Shown piece by piece: positions 31,350-43,426 of a DNA stretch of 64,000 bases. The position numbers and the translations under genes were made by a program. The notes under the pieces were generated by a model. The model was not told where the DNA came from and ran no database searches. It saw nothing but the letters and a program-made list of their open reading frames with translations. Each line of letters opens with the position of its first letter. Within the stretch, counting starts at the first letter, position 1. Origin of the DNA: Bettongia penicillata ogilbyi (taxonomy: Eukaryota > Chordata > Mammalia > Diprotodontia > Potoroidae); the NCBI GenBank assembly GCA_023548195.1, contig JAJHZJ010000061.1, forward strand, positions 9,589,378 to 9,653,377, in the 5' to 3' direction.

Positions 31350-31908
31350 TATGGTGCAGTTCAGGAAACTGCCAATCAATCACAACTCATTGGGTCTTAC
31401 ATCTCTAAACAGAGACCTCTTCCCCTTCTTATCCTCTTAAATGTATCTCAGCATTTGAAATGGTTTTTTTTCTTTAATCACTCCTACGTGGAAGGTGCTT
31501 TTTCATGCTGAGGTTTGTCTAAGACATAAATTGGACTTTGCAGTTAGGAAGAAGGAAGCTATTAGAAAACAGGTTACCTCCAGTGTACTCAGAGTGTCTG
31601 GAGGGATTGCCCTTTATTGCTTTCTGGATGGGCAGTTTTTTCACAGTGTGCTCTGAACAGAAACTAATTTATTTCTGACATAATGCTCTAGTGGGACTTA
31701 CAAAGATTTGACATGAGGCCTGGCAGTAGCAGCCAGTATTTAGAAAATGTAACTGGAAAGTCCAGGAAAACTGAATAGGCCTCCTCTAAGAAGACTCATG
31801 CTTCCATCCAGCCTGCCTGATGACAGCACCCAGAAAATGCTCTATTCCCTGAATTGAAGGCTGCCAGCCCATCACAAAAAGCTTGCAATGTTCCTATTGA
31901 GTAAGAAG
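31350..31908. other. Anonymous sequence
   Basis: Nothing recognised. Confidence 0.5.
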
Positions 31909-31911
31909 AGA

Positions 31912-32110
31912 TCCAATTTAATAAGTATTTGTGAAACATCTATTAAGTGTAAAACACTGGCAAAGATGGGGAGGAAAGCATTAAAAATACTTCCTCTTTT
32001 CAAGAAACGTATAGTTTCATTAGGGAGTCAAGCCATAAGTTCATGAAGCATTTGACTAATATTACAAGACAGTATAAACCTAAATGGAATAGAAGAGATA
32101 TTGAATCCTG
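31912..32110 (-). mobile_element. L2 3' end, antisense
   Basis: 'acatctattaagtgtaaaacactgg', 'tcattagggagtcaagc'. Confidence 0.55.
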
Positions 32111-32164
32111 TGGGAATTTAGTGGTGGGAGAGATCTCTGCAGAATGGAGTGGTTTGGGTAGATG

Positions 32165-32480
32165 AAGTGGCATGGTGGAAAGAATCTGGAATCATAGGAA
32201 CATAGATTTAAAATAGCAAAGGACTGTGGTGGTCACTGAGTCCAACCCCCTCACATTGCAGACGAGGTAACTGATGGACAAAGAAGTTAAGGGATCTGCC
32301 ACAGGTCACAACGCAGTAAGTAGCAGTTGGGATTCAAGTCTAGGTTTTCTGACTCCAAATTGAACACTGTACCATACTGCCTGGGTTCATAAACTGGCTC
32401 TAATACTAATGAACTGTGTGACCCAGGAAGAATTCTTTTATTCCTCTATACTTCAGTTTTATTTCGGTAAAATAAATTGT
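32165..32480. mobile_element. CORE-SINE (+) invaded by CORE-SINE with L3-like tail (-)
   Basis: The host's head 'agtggcatggtggaaag' and body 'atgaactgtgtgacccagg' flank a reversed copy at 32192-32385 ('gtggtcactgagtccaaccccc', 'tgcagacgaggtaactgatgg'). Confidence 0.6.
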
Positions 32481-33138
32481 TCAGGATGTCCTACTCAGCT
32501 TGATGTGGTTAGAGAGGAGCCATAGTCTGAGAATCTGAAAACATGTACCTCTGGAGGATGAGGGCATGTCCATTGACACCTTATTGAGAGGACTCAGGAC
32601 ATTTTCCACCTGGGTACTTGTTGACCCAGTCATACCTACCTGAAGATGAGTTATTGAGTGTCGTTGTTGGGTAAGATTTGATAGACTCAGACAGTGGTGA
32701 TGAGGAGCTACTCCTTTGTAAAAGACTTGTGCAATGGGTAGTTCATGGAAATCCAGAGAGATCTGAGCACACATGACAGATCAGAGACCTGGATCTCTGG
32801 AGGGGCAAACCTCTTCACAGAGACCAACTACCATCTGTTTCCATCCCAGAGATGACAGCTCAGAGAAAGAGAGCCAGAGATGTTTGGCCTGAGAAATGGC
32901 AGCAGTGATAGGTAATGATAGGAAATAGAGAGCTCCTGGACTGTGAATACCCATACTCAGTCATGGAGAGGCAGAGGCAGCTGCAGAGGAAGATTGCAGC
33001 TGAAAATGCTATAAATCACATGATCCCAGGAGAAGGAATGAGGTGTATTGGTTGTGGGAATTCCTAAGTCCTAGCCTCTAAAGAATTGGTAAGTCTCTGA
33101 ATCCCCAGACTTTAAAGGCTTTAAAGGAGTCTCTGCAG
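32481..33138. other. Anonymous sequence
   Basis: Minus-strand open frame 32774-32481 (97 codons) has no recognised domain. Confidence 0.45.
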
Positions 33139-33266
33139 TTCCTTCCTTCCTTCCTTCCTTCCTTCCTTCCTTCCTTCCTTCCTTCCTTCCTTCCTTCCTT
33201 CCTTCCTTCCTTCCTTCCTTCCTTCCTTCCTTCCTTCCTTCCTTCCTTCCTTCCTTCTTTCCTTCC
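33139..33266. repeat. (CCTT)n microsatellite, ~128 bp
   Basis: About 31 near-perfect units with one interruption near 33258. Minus-strand 'KEGR' open frames here are artefacts. Confidence 0.98.
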
Positions 33267-33394
33267 CATGACATTGTCAAATAGTTCAACTGAACAAATT
33301 GACTGGAGTTTTTTTGACATTAAATAAGAGGCATTACCATCTGCTTTGCTGTTGCACCCTACATACCATGGGACTTTTTCCATCTGACTTACAA

Positions 33395-33540
33395 GTGAAA
33401 CCTTCCACGTGTATTGTCCCCTCCATTAGAATGTGAACTTGTGGAAAACAGAGTTTTCACTTTGTATTCCCTAGCAATTAGGAGTGCTTTCTACAGTGTA
33501 AGTGCTGGATAAATGCTTTTTCATTCTGAACTTGGGGTTC
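33395..33540 (+). mobile_element. L2 3' end
   Basis: 'ccattagaatgtgaacttgtgg', 'agtgctggataaatgcttt'. Confidence 0.65.
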
Positions 33541-33659
33541 TAGACTATGGGTTAAGTAGGAATAATGTTTGTACTATTAGCCTGCTAGCCTGAGGGGAAC
33601 TCTTTGTCAACCTTGAACTACTATAGCAATGAAAATAGTGGTCATTGTTATCATTAGAA

Positions 33660-33995
33660 CCCTTTGAAGAAGAGCTGGGATGTGAAATGAGACCGGAAAA
33701 ATAGGGAAGTTTTGAATAGCAAACGTGTTAGGGCATTCTGGGTAAAAGGAATGGCTGAGGCTTTGTTAGGCAGTAGGGAAATATTAAGGAAGTTTGAGCA
33801 GGGCAGTGACATGATCAGATCCGTGCATTGAATACCTATAATTGAAGTACAGTCAGGAATGAATGGGGGTTAGGAGGTGGCTCAACCTAGGGAGACTGCT
33901 TAGGGGGGGATGGTAATATTCCAGATGAGAGGGAATGAGAATCTGAACTAGGGAGATGGCAATGCTAATAGATGCATGAAGAACCAGGGGTCTTG
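33660..33995 (-). mobile_element. L2 internal/3' region, antisense
   Basis: 'cattctgggtaaaaggaatgg', 'cagggcagtgacatgatcag', 'aatattccagatgagaggg' follow reversed L2 order. Confidence 0.65.
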
Positions 33996-34650
33996 TGAAG
34001 ACCAAATTTGGCTGTTTTCCTGCCAGATTATACCCTGGAAAGCTACTCTTATTCTAGGAGTGGCTCTATAAAAGCAGGAAATGATTCAGCAAGGAGGTAA
34101 GGAGGCACAATGGCCTAGCCCCTGAGGAGTCCCACGCCTTAGAGGAGTGTCTGGTGCCTTCAGGAGTAGTGATTTTGATTGGAAAAGAGGAAGAGTTGGG
34201 GACCACAGGTCTGGTAATTTTTATTGACAGGCTCTAGTCAAGACATGTATTGCTCAATAATAGAGAAGGCTGGTTTGCCCACATGCCCAGGAGCCAGAAT
34301 TCCAGAGCTCTTAGCTTTTCCATCAGCTTCAATTCTCTTGACAGCTCACTCCTTTCTTTAATTTCCTTAGCTATAAGATGAGCCCTCCCTCCCTCCACCC
34401 CATTGGGCCCCTGAGTGACATGAGAAGGATGATCTGGTTGATCTTTCCAAAACTCTTTGAAGACCCATGCATAGAAAGTGCTAAGAATTAATATGATCAT
34501 AAGTGATACTATACTTTATAACTCCATTGCTCTAGAGTTTTACACTAGGTAGGGAGAGCTTTCTCTTACAGTCAAGTTCAGTAGATAGTTTTCCAAGTCT
34601 AGCGTCATACAAGGTGAGTCCTGGGATCTGGGTCTAAAGAGCATCTATGC
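33996..34650. other. Anonymous sequence
   Basis: Minus-strand frame 34500-34234 (88 codons) is open but unrecognised. An isolated TATA-like 'ctctataaaagcagg' occurs at ~34063. Confidence 0.4.
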
Positions 34651-34654
34651 AATA

Positions 34655-34930
34655 TTCATTTATAACCATCCTCTTTCAAGTGTCACTTTCTGCATGAAGG
34701 CTTTCTGATTGCACCCCCCCCCCAGCCCTCTCTCTTCTGTCTCTCATATATTACCTTCTATCTCTTTTAGACATATTTTATATGCTTATACAACATACAT
34801 GTTGTCTCCTTTGGTGGAATGTAAATGCTTTGAGAACAGGGACTATTTCCTTTATGGCTTAGTATCTTCACAGCTTTACACAATGCCTGCCACATAGTAG
34901 GTACTTAATAACTGTTTGTTGATGGATTGT
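34655..34930 (+). mobile_element. L2 3' region
   Basis: 'cactttctgcatgaaggctttc', 'tgctttgagaacagggac', 'cacatagtaggtacttaataac'. Confidence 0.75.
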
Positions 34931-35912
34931 TGATAGGATTTCTGGGTCCCCCATGTATGCTCATAGGGATGTTGTGCTTCCCCTGATAGATTTGATTTTT
35001 GCTCTATTTTCTACAATAACAAGGAAGTATTTTCTGGTTTTATGTACAAGGCAATAAGTAAAATTTGTTAAAGTGAATAACCTTTTGTCCCATGTCCCAT
35101 CTCTAGAGACCAGTTTAATTCCAGTCTACTTCTGCACCATTTATTTTTTTTCCATGGAACCCTAGAAGACAGAAGGGTTGCCCTCAGGAATCAGATGCAT
35201 TCTAGTGTTCAGGTGTCTGGAAGTCCAGGGCCACAGGGATCTTCTTCATTTATCCCCAAGTTGGTGGGGGGTTGTGGAGCTAGGGAATATGCTGCTTTTT
35301 TATTTTCAAATAAGGGACTAGTAGCTGAACATTACCTACCCAGGCACCTATCTACCCCCAATTTCCAAATACAGATGCGATTCTGACCTGGCCATGACCA
35401 TTCGGAGATGCCTAGACATGTATCTAATTTCTATATGCTCTTTCTCTGAAGAATCCCTTCCCACCCGCTTCTGGTTCTTCCTTCTTCTGAAGTCTGGGTC
35501 AGTTCCAAGGCTGCCCTAGAGATCTGATTGTGTGTTTGGGCATGAGAAAAAATAGACAGAAGCTCCAGGGAATGGCATGAGATCGAGGACTAGCCCAGTT
35601 TCTAAGAGCTGGGCTGGGCCTCCATAACTTCTTTGTCATGAAGATATCCCAAAGGCTTGGTAATTCACAGAATGTTAGACTATTATTCCACAGGAAGATT
35701 CCAAATTTCATCTAAAAAAAGGTTTAATCCAGTTCAAAAAATTTTTTTTTATTTCATTTTTAGTGTATTTTTAATCCACTATGACTCAAATTAGTTTATT
35801 CATGGTCTCCATTTTTAAACATTCATTAGGGAATGTTAAATGGTTTCTCTTGTTGCATCTGTCACATGAAAGTGCCCTGTAGGTACAATGGACAGCACTA
35901 AGCTATCATGAT
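34931..35912. other. Anonymous sequence
   Basis: No gene or repeat recognised; short open frames only. Confidence 0.45.
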
Positions 35913-35914
35913 CC

Positions 35915-36640
35915 CAAACGTCTCAGAATCATAGTCATAGGCTGCCTAGTCCATTGTGTACTTGTACAGATTGAAGAATCTCTTCCTCAATATCCAAAGA
36001 TTCCAATGTAAGAGATTCAAAGACAGGTCCATGAGAAAGCTATCCAGTGCTTTCTCTTTGTAACACTCAGGGATTCATTCAGCCACCTTGATAAAAAGCC
36101 AGCCCCAGAAGCATAGGCTAAGCCCTTTGTTTGATTGTACATACTTAAGTCAACAAGGATTTATTAAGCACCTACCAGACACCATGATTAGTGCAGGAAG
36201 GAGGGGAGTGCAAAAAGAAAGGAGGGCAAAATGGTCCCTGCCCTCAAGGGGCTCACAGTCAAATAGAGGAGACAATACACAAACCACTATGTCCAAACAA
36301 GATGAAACCAGAGCACATTAGAGATCAGTTCAGAGAGAAGGACTGACTGGGGAAGGCTTCCTACAGAGAGTGGTCTTTAGCTGAGACTGTCATGCTCTGA
36401 AAAGATTTCTAGGGTTAAATGTTATCAAGAACAGTTGATTCTACAGTATCAAACAAGATAGTCTTCTCCCAATGAAGAATTTAGAAGAATTGAACTTGAC
36501 TAGATCTTACCTGAGTTACTTTAGAGTAAAGTCGCAATGCAATTGTTTAATTGACTGTCCAGGCTAGGAAGGGTCCATCCCACTTTGGTACAGCTCTAAT
36601 TGGTAGGAAATTTTTCTTCCATCAAATCTTAAAATAATGT
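35915..36640 (-). mobile_element. L3 and L2 fragments, antisense
   Basis: L3-like 'gaatctcttcctcaatatcc' (35915-36010); L2 'gatttattaagcacctaccag' to 'ggggaaggcttcctacag' (36150-36400); L3 'tttggtacagctctaattgg' (36555-36635). Confidence 0.6.
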
Positions 36641-37102
36641 AACCTAAGGAATAGATTTCCAATTCCCAAAATATGGATCACAAAATAGCACTGGGATTCA
36701 TCCATGTACTGGATTTTTTTTCTCCCACTGAGGTATTTTTTCCCTATTAAATCTTACTTTCCTATCCTACTTTAGAAGTGGAAGAAGCAACTCAAAGAAT
36801 ACAGGAATCATGACTTGTAATTACTCTAATGACAAAGGCCTTCCCCCATTCTTGTCTCCTCTGGAGTTTAGCTTAGCAATTCAATCTCCAAGAGGGTTAT
36901 TCATTTCTCAAAAAGCTGATTGTTTTGTTCAGTGTAGCAGAGCTATGTGACCCTAACAATAAAGACAAAATCATAGATATATTTGTCTTGAGGTTCCACA
37001 TTGAGCCTCTCTGTTTTTGTCCACTTAGGTTAAATTAAAAAAAAATTCTAATTTTTTAATTTTGTGATTCTGTGTTAACACCTATCACTAGACAAGCATG
37101 AA
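36641..37102. other. Anonymous sequence
   Basis: Nothing recognised. Confidence 0.45.
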
Positions 37103-37104
37103 AT

Positions 37105-37315
37105 AAGCATTATTTTTAAGTGAATAGACTAGGATGTGGAGTCAGAAAAACCTGAACTCAAACTTATTTCAGGTGCTTAGTTAGCTGTGTGACCTTGAAC
37201 ACGTCTTTGAACCTCAGTTTCCTGATCTGTAAAATGGAGATAATAATAATAGCATCTACCTCACAGGGTTGTTGTGATGATCTAACTAGCAAACATATGG
37301 AAAGTTATGTAAATT
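37105..37315 (+). mobile_element. MIR
   Basis: 'tagttagctgtgtgaccttg', 'cctcagtttcctgatctg', 'gataataataatagcatctacc'. Confidence 0.85.
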
Positions 37316-37319
37316 ATAG

Positions 37320-38000
37320 CTACTATTCCATAATTAAAGAGACGATTTTAGAGCAACTTGCAGAAATAAATATATCAGGTGCCTTTCTAACTAATCCTTA
37401 GTTTTTCTTGTATCCCTCAACCCTGATTTTTAACTTTCTTCTTTTTAATTTATTCTCAAGTGGCTCTGATTCAACTTGCTACTTCGAGGCTGCTTATTCC
37501 TGAGGGCCCCCAGCTCTCTGTTTCAGACACAGATGGTCCATTTACCCAGTACAGGCTGTTTTAAGAGGATCAGAGGAGATTCAAACTCCATTTTGGAGAC
37601 TTCTTGCTCCTGGGTCACTTTTTCTATTCTATGTACACGTGGCAGAAGAGAGAAGAGAAAGAAATAGTTCCCATAGGGCATCTTGGTACTAAAGCAGGTT
37701 TGTGCAGTGTCCAAGTCCTCTCCCATCTCTGGCAGCATCCTGGTAAGTTCTGGGGCTTTTTTTTTTTTTTTTTTGAAGGATTTCAATTTTCCCTTTCTCA
37801 CCCAGCTTTCAAGCTGGGAACTTGTTCAAACTTGATTTGCATACAAGACTTGCAGCTAGTCTATAACCCCTTGACTACCAGCAGTCAGTCACTTGAGATA
37901 CTTATCTTAAAAGAGCCTTTTCTATTCTTATACAGAACATTTTGAACAAATTTCAAACAAGGTCCTTAAAGGAAAATTCAATCTAGTTCCACTGGAAGTA
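37320..38000. other. Anonymous sequence with poly(T)
   Basis: T-run at 37757-37774; overlapping open frames on both strands are unrecognised. Confidence 0.45.
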
Positions 38001-38001
38001 G

Positions 38002-38002
<1 letters not shown>

Positions 38003-38069
<67 letters not shown>

Positions 38070-38070
38070 G
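38003..38070. repeat. (TA)n microsatellite
   Basis: About 33 TA units with one TG variant near the end. Confidence 0.97.
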
Positions 38071-38324
38071 ACTTAAGTTTTTTGATTGAAGGGGGCATGT
38101 TTCTTGCTCATAAAACATGTAGAATTTTGAAGAAAGTAACTTGACTGATAATGAGATTCTTCTGCCCATCATATAACCAATTATGGCAAGGTGATCTTAA
38201 ATCAATTAGGAACAATTTGTTAAGTAATGACTGTGTAACTCCTTTACCTGTCCCCAGTTTCTAGCAGCTAATGTTATTGAGGGATTCTACCCTTCTTACC
38301 AATCAGTGATGCTCCAGCACTCAT

Positions 38325-38435
38325 GTAAAGTCCTCAAGGAGGAGAGGATTAAAAAAATCTTTGCAACCTCAGCACCTAGCGTAATCTATTGCACATGACA
38401 GGTGCTTAATCTATATTTGTTTAATTGAAGTGATA
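38325..38435 (+). mobile_element. L2 3' end
   Basis: 'cctcagcacctagcgtaatc', 'gacaggtgcttaatctatat'. Confidence 0.55.
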
Positions 38436-38487
38436 TTGCCATTTTTTAGAGACTCCTATCACTCTATTTGGGATTCTCCAGTGTACT

Positions 38488-38678
38488 TCACAGGACTGTA
38501 GGCTGTAGAGATGGAAGGGACCTTGGAATTCTTTTAATCCAACCCTCTCATTTTACTGAGGCCCAGGGAAGTTTAGCAACCTACCCTGTATCACACAAGA
38601 AGTAACTAGAGGTGGAATTTGAATCCAGGTTCTCTGACTTTAGAGCCAGTGTTCTGCCCACTGTTACCATATTAATTT
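38488..38678 (-). mobile_element. CORE-SINE with L3-like tail, antisense
   Basis: 'gagatggaagggaccttgg', 'atccaaccctctcattttac', 'tttgaatccaggttctctgac'. Confidence 0.7.
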
Positions 38679-38679
38679 G

Positions 38680-40330
38680 TCATATCTGGGAATCATACAC
38701 ATAATTAGCCTTCCCTGCCCTTTGTGGAATTGTTGAAAGCCTTGGGTTACTTGGATAATCCCACTCTATCCTTTACTGGAAATAATTGAGGAGAAAATGG
38801 GGTATTGGGTCAATTTCAGAAAAGAGAGAGTATTCTATCTGGTGGAAAATCCATCAGAGAGGGTGGGAGGATTATATGAACCACTTTTCCTTTTCCACAA
38901 ATTCTTATAGGACTCCTATCTTTGACCTAGTCAAAGATTTACACATGACCATCTATGATACAGTTTTTGGCCCAAGTCAATAGTATAATCATAGGTGTGT
39001 GATGGTCTCGGTCTTCAACTAGACTCAACATATTCTTGAACTGGGGGAGGTGCTCTTAACTGTCTGATGGTGTATCTTAATGTACCTTTGAGTGAGATTC
39101 AGGATCCCAGTAGGAGAGATAATGATCTCACTTATATGCCACTAATATTACCAGGAGGAATAGCCTGGGGGGCACATATTTGGGGCAGACTCCTAGGGAC
39201 AGTCCTGGGAGAAGCAGGTAGGTAGGACCCATCACAGGTGGGGGGAACCTGTCAACCCTGTCAGTACCAGTCCTGGTCAATGACTGATGATTCTAAGGAG
39301 AAAAGTTACATGATTGGAAGACAGAGAACCACAAAATAGAACATAGACAGGAGTTAGCAGAGAGAAAGTGAAGGAAGCAAGTTTTATTAAGAAGAAATAC
39401 TAACAATAAGGGACAGCTACGTAGAATGGATATAGATTAACTCTACTGGGATCCTGGGTGTAATCAGATGCCTACACCCTGTTAAGCCTCATGGGCTGTT
39501 ATAGGGTTCTTATCTGAGTCAAGTAGGACTAAGCATTGGGTAGAAAGTGTGGGTCAAGGTTTAGGAACTGGTGTTGATTCATGTTGAAGGGAAAGTCTGG
39601 GTTATTGTCAATTTACTGATGTTCAAATCCCACAGCAATAGGAAAAGGAGTTTTTAGAAGTTACGCAGAACTAACTTTGATGGGGTGACTCAGGAGATTT
39701 GTGTCTTGGAAAGGCTACTAAAGTCCTTACAAGGTGAAATATCACTTACTTGCAATGTGTCTGGCACATTGGTGCCCTTTATTTGAGTACCAAATGGCAC
39801 AATTGTGAGCCTTTTGGAAGGAAGTTATACTTAGGCTAAGCCTTTTGTAATGTTTTCTCCCTCACATCTACATAGTTTGTTCTCCTGGGTTATTGGTCCA
39901 ATCAATCATATGCTGATTTTCAGACGATCCCCCCAGGTCAGTAACGTATTTCTGGGGTTCTCATGAGTTTCTAATTATCTCAAGTGTCTTTACACAAATG
40001 CCCACAGTGTAGTCAGCAAACAAGAATTAAAGTTCCTAAAGCAAGGGAGCAAATTTGACCTCATATAGGAATCATTAATACTTGGTGAGATGAAAGCTAC
40101 ATCTGGACCATGGCTCTTGATATGTATTCAAGCCAAACAGGATAGGTAAAAGAGGATAGGTGGAGTATCATTGTATACTGAGATATGCTAATGTAAGAAA
40201 ATCCAGGAACCAGAATGGGAGGCATGATAAAGAATATCTGAGTGCAAGTCAAAGGAAGGAGAAACAGAAGTGATTTTGTCATTGGAATATATGAGAAACC
40301 TCATAGGAAAAATAAGTAAGAAGTTTGGGA
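38680..40330. other. Longest anonymous stretch (~1.6 kb)
   Basis: No coding or repeat identity recognised on either strand. 'agcaagttttattaagaag' at ~39377 would be an AATAAA-type signal on the minus strand, which is weak support for an old antisense retroelement. Confidence 0.4.
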
Positions 40331-40331
40331 A

Positions 40332-40560
40332 TAATACTGATGTATATAATGCATAGATAATATGCAATATAATATATATAATATAATAGATACTTTACAT
40401 ATATATACAATATATAATAATGTATAATGATGATATAAATAGTGATGAGGCACTTCAACTATCCAACTCTCCCTCTTTCTCTTTTTTGATCTCTTTCTTA
40501 CTCTTTCTCTGTCTCTCCGTCTCTGTCTCTTTTTATCTCTGGATCCGTCTATTTCTCCCA
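40332..40560. repeat. AT-rich tract then (TCTC/TCTG)n
   Basis: 40335-40440 is almost entirely A/T. 40470-40560 is pyrimidine-rich and interrupts the L3 that begins near 40440. Confidence 0.75.
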
Positions 40561-42125
40561 GTAGCAGGTTAACTAAATGACTTCTTGATCTACCTTCATG
40601 ATAATTTCATCTTAGAGTAACTAATAAAGCAACCAATAATTCTATTCTGAATCTGATTTTCACTAGTATGGAGGAACTATTTGTTGATATGGACGTTATG
40701 GATACTTAGGGAGATGGAGAAGTGACCTTTCCATTGCAGAGCTTGTGATAGAGGAGAGGAAATCTGGGTATAGTCTAACGTGTAGACTAAATTTTGGAAA
40801 AACATATTTCAAAGAGTTCAGATGGAAGATAGGAAGATCCACAATAATAGAAAACTCTAGGAAAAGTCAGCTTAGAAGAAATGAAAGAAGTTCAAGAACA
40901 AAATTCTGAAGACACAGAGGGAAATAATTCCATTGAGGAAGAAATGGGATTTGCCTGAAAAAAAACAATGTAGATGCACAATTTGCTCATCCTCCAACTT
41001 AGATATTTTTAAAAAATGTACAGAAGATGGAAGAAGGCCCAGGTAACCAAAGATGAATATGAGAGCACAGCATGATCCTATTAAAAAATGTGAGGAATGG
41101 GAAAGCTCAGAATAAGCCAAGATTGTCAAGGAAAGCTGAAGACAATAAAATAAGCTTTTAAAAAAGCTATCTCTGCTGGGGTACATAAGGTGATGATAAC
41201 TGACAATAGAGAGAAGGAAGATGGCTCAGTTTTTATTTCATTTCTGTATTCTCTGCAAAGATGGATGACCTTTTGTACTTGAAATAATAGAACAAAAATA
41301 ACTAAAGAAAATTGATGCTTAAGATAGGTAAGAATATAATATGGGTGTCTTGCTGTCCAGTTCTTAGCACAGTGTACCTGACACATAGTAGGTGCTTAAT
41401 AAATGCTTATTGATTGATTAAGTGATTAATGACTTTAAGTCACCTTGTCCAGATGAACTTTTTAGGTCCTGAAAGAACAAACAGATATAATTATTGAGCC
41501 AATGTCTGTGATATTTTAAAGGTCATAAAAATGGGAGAGGTGACTAAGATTGAAAAGGGAAAGTGTTGTACTGGTTTTCAGAAAAGGAAAGAGACAAGAG
41601 TCTTCACACTATAGGCTGGTGAGCTTGTCTCTGACATCTGGAACAAATCCAGATGGAATCATTAAAGAGATGGTCGGTGAACAATGAAAAAGGAAAGTGG
41701 CCACTATGCAGAGCCAACATGATTTCTTCAAGAACAGGTCATGCCAGATTAACCTCACTTCTTCCCCCCACCTTTTTTGACAGGATTACTATACTATGAT
41801 TACTAAGATGAGAAGAATACCATGGACAGTTTGCTTAGATTTTAGCAAATTTGTTGATAAAAGTATATCTTACTATTCTTGTGGAGAAGATGATGTGAAT
41901 TAGATGATAATGCAACCAGATGGATTCAGAAATGGGTGGGTAGCCAGATTCAAAAGAATTGTGAGCAGCTTCATGTCAATACGATAGGAAGTCTCCAGTG
42001 TAGTAACTCAGGGACATGTGTTTGGCCCTGTCCAAGTTTTTATTAGTGACTTGGATGAAGACAAAGATAGTATACCATTTGCAAGTGACACAAAGAGTTT
42101 TGAACATCAAACAGTGGATCTTAAA
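40440..42125 (+). pseudogene. L3/CR1 LINE ORF2 remnant, ~1.6 kb
   Basis: Decayed ORF2 of a CR1/L3-clade non-LTR retrotransposon in sense. Recognisable landmarks, in family order: the endonuclease end 'cacttcaactatccaac' (DFNYP-like), 'ccagatgaactttttaggtcc', the RT segment 'gccaacatgatttcttcaag' and 'aacaggtcatgccagattaacc', 'ttagattttagcaaatttg' (LDFSK), and near 42078 the active-site region reading FASD where the family has FADD. Many frameshifts; no long open frame. Interrupted by a pyrimidine tract and an L2 3' end at ~41345-41432. It stops before the L3 3'UTR. Confidence 0.85.
41345..41432 (+). mobile_element. L2 3' end inserted in L3
   Basis: 'cttagcacagtgtacctgac', 'acatagtaggtgcttaataaatgc'; the L3 reading resumes with 'gtcaccttgtccagatg'. 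Confidence 0.8.
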
Positions 42126-42129
42126 TTTC

Positions 42130-42530
42130 ATCATGAAGATGATAGGAAATCACTAGATTTATTGAATAGTTGAATGATACAGTCAGGCCTATAGAAGGAA
42201 TATCACTTTGGCAGCTGAGCAGAAAGCTGATTTGGATTGGGGAGAAACTTAGAGTAGGTAGACCCACTAGATGGTTAGTGCAAAAGTCTAGGCATGAGGT
42301 GATAAGAACCTTCAGTAGGATGGTAACAATGTCAGAAAACAGGGTAGAGCCCATGTGAGAGATGTCACAAAAGCAAAATTAATAAGCCTTGACAATACGT
42401 TGGATATGGGGTAGGTGGAGGGAGGGGAAGGAGTGGAGGGGTGGTGAGGAGTTGAGGATGATACTTAGATTGTAAGCCTGAGTGACTGGGCGAGTGGTGA
42501 TACCCTCAGGTTCCTAGGTTTCATAGGGGC
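42130..42530 (-). mobile_element. L2 internal region, antisense
   Basis: 'atcactttggcagctgagcag', 'gtgcaaaagtctaggcatgagg', 'tgacaatacgttggatatgggg' in reversed L2 order, reaching further 5' in L2 than most copies here. Confidence 0.7.
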
Positions 42531-42855
42531 AGAGCTCAACGGGATGGAATAGGTGACAGGGAGACTCCTCCCCATCTTAGAAAGGACAAACTCTAACAAG
42601 ACCCAATCCTGGATGTTTTTGTCAACTGACATTAACTGGTAGTTGTTGCAGCAGCACAGAGCCAAGGTAATTAGCAGTCCTGAAAACAGCTTGATGTCCC
42701 CTTGGTTATGATGAGGTTTAAGTATCAGCTTTCCAATAGATTGTAACAGTAGTCTAAAGTTGATCACTGAGTGCTGTTTTAGGTCTTTCAGTTAATGTGC
42801 ACAGTCTTTCATGTTTAGCATTTCTAAGTAGGGATTGTATGTCTCATGGCTAATT
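42530..42855. other. Anonymous sequence
   Basis: Open minus-strand frame 42767-42465 overlaps the L2 and has no recognised domain. Confidence 0.4.
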
Positions 42856-42868
42856 CACATAGTACTTT

Positions 42869-43071
42869 TCAAAATCCTTTTTGAGCTCTTCCAGGGCCTG
42901 AGCCCACCCACCACCCCCCTGGGGTGTCTGGGGTACTGAGGCCCTGCCCTCCACGTCTATCCCTGATGGCAAGAATACGTCCTCATCTTCGTCAGATCCG
43001 AAGGTCAGGATCATTTGCATTTGTTGGAAAAAACTCTCTAAAGTCTTATTTTTCTTCCCTTTTCTAGGCAT
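42869..43071 (-). pseudogene. L1-type ORF1, N-terminal fragment
   Basis: Opens with ATG at 43071 giving MPRKGKKNKTLES..., the same start as the ORF1 at 46103. Continues ~70 codons to ALEELKKDFE before running into the target duplication. The coiled coil, RRM and C-terminal domain are absent, so it cannot make a working ORF1 protein. Confidence 0.9.
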
Positions 43072-43205
43072 TTTCCCAGCCAGTTACTTGACTTCTGAGA
43101 TTCCTTTCCACCCCCGCCTGGATCCGCCCAGCTAGTGCTTGGCCTCTGAGATTTAAATGGGCTTTCCTCCTGCCGGCTGTCAATCAGTGAGCTTTAGTTC
43201 AGGTG

Positions 43206-43426
43206 CTGGGGTGGGGCCAGGGCTGCCTTCGAGACTCTGATCCCTCGGGGGCTTTATGCAGAGACTTTCAGGAATGGAACGGGGGGGGGGGCGGGGGGGG
43301 TCCGCCTCCCAAATCCCTCTCCCTCGGGGGCTTTAAGCAGAAGCCTTCAGTAACAGATCGGGGTGGGGACAGGGCCATCTCCCAGGCTCAGCTCCATCAG
43401 GTTTTATGCGGGAATCTTCCGTAATG
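43206..43426 (-). promoter_or_regulatory. Three tandem 5'UTR monomers
   Basis: On the minus strand, three ~72-79-bp units each carry an 'actgaaggtctctgcataaa'-like segment (anchors at 43252, 43331, 43402 on the plus strand) followed by 'gccctg...cccc'. The middle unit contains an expanded G run at 43280-43300. Presumed promoter region by position in the L1-type 5'UTR. Confidence 0.75.

Noticed and set aside
33071..33383. Minus-strand open frames with KEGR repeats (72 and 101 codons)
   Set aside because: They are translations of the (CCTT)n microsatellite; low complexity, not genes.
34050..34140. TATA box-like 'ctctataaaagcagg' as a gene promoter
   Set aside because: Isolated motif with no CpG island, initiator or downstream coding sequence.
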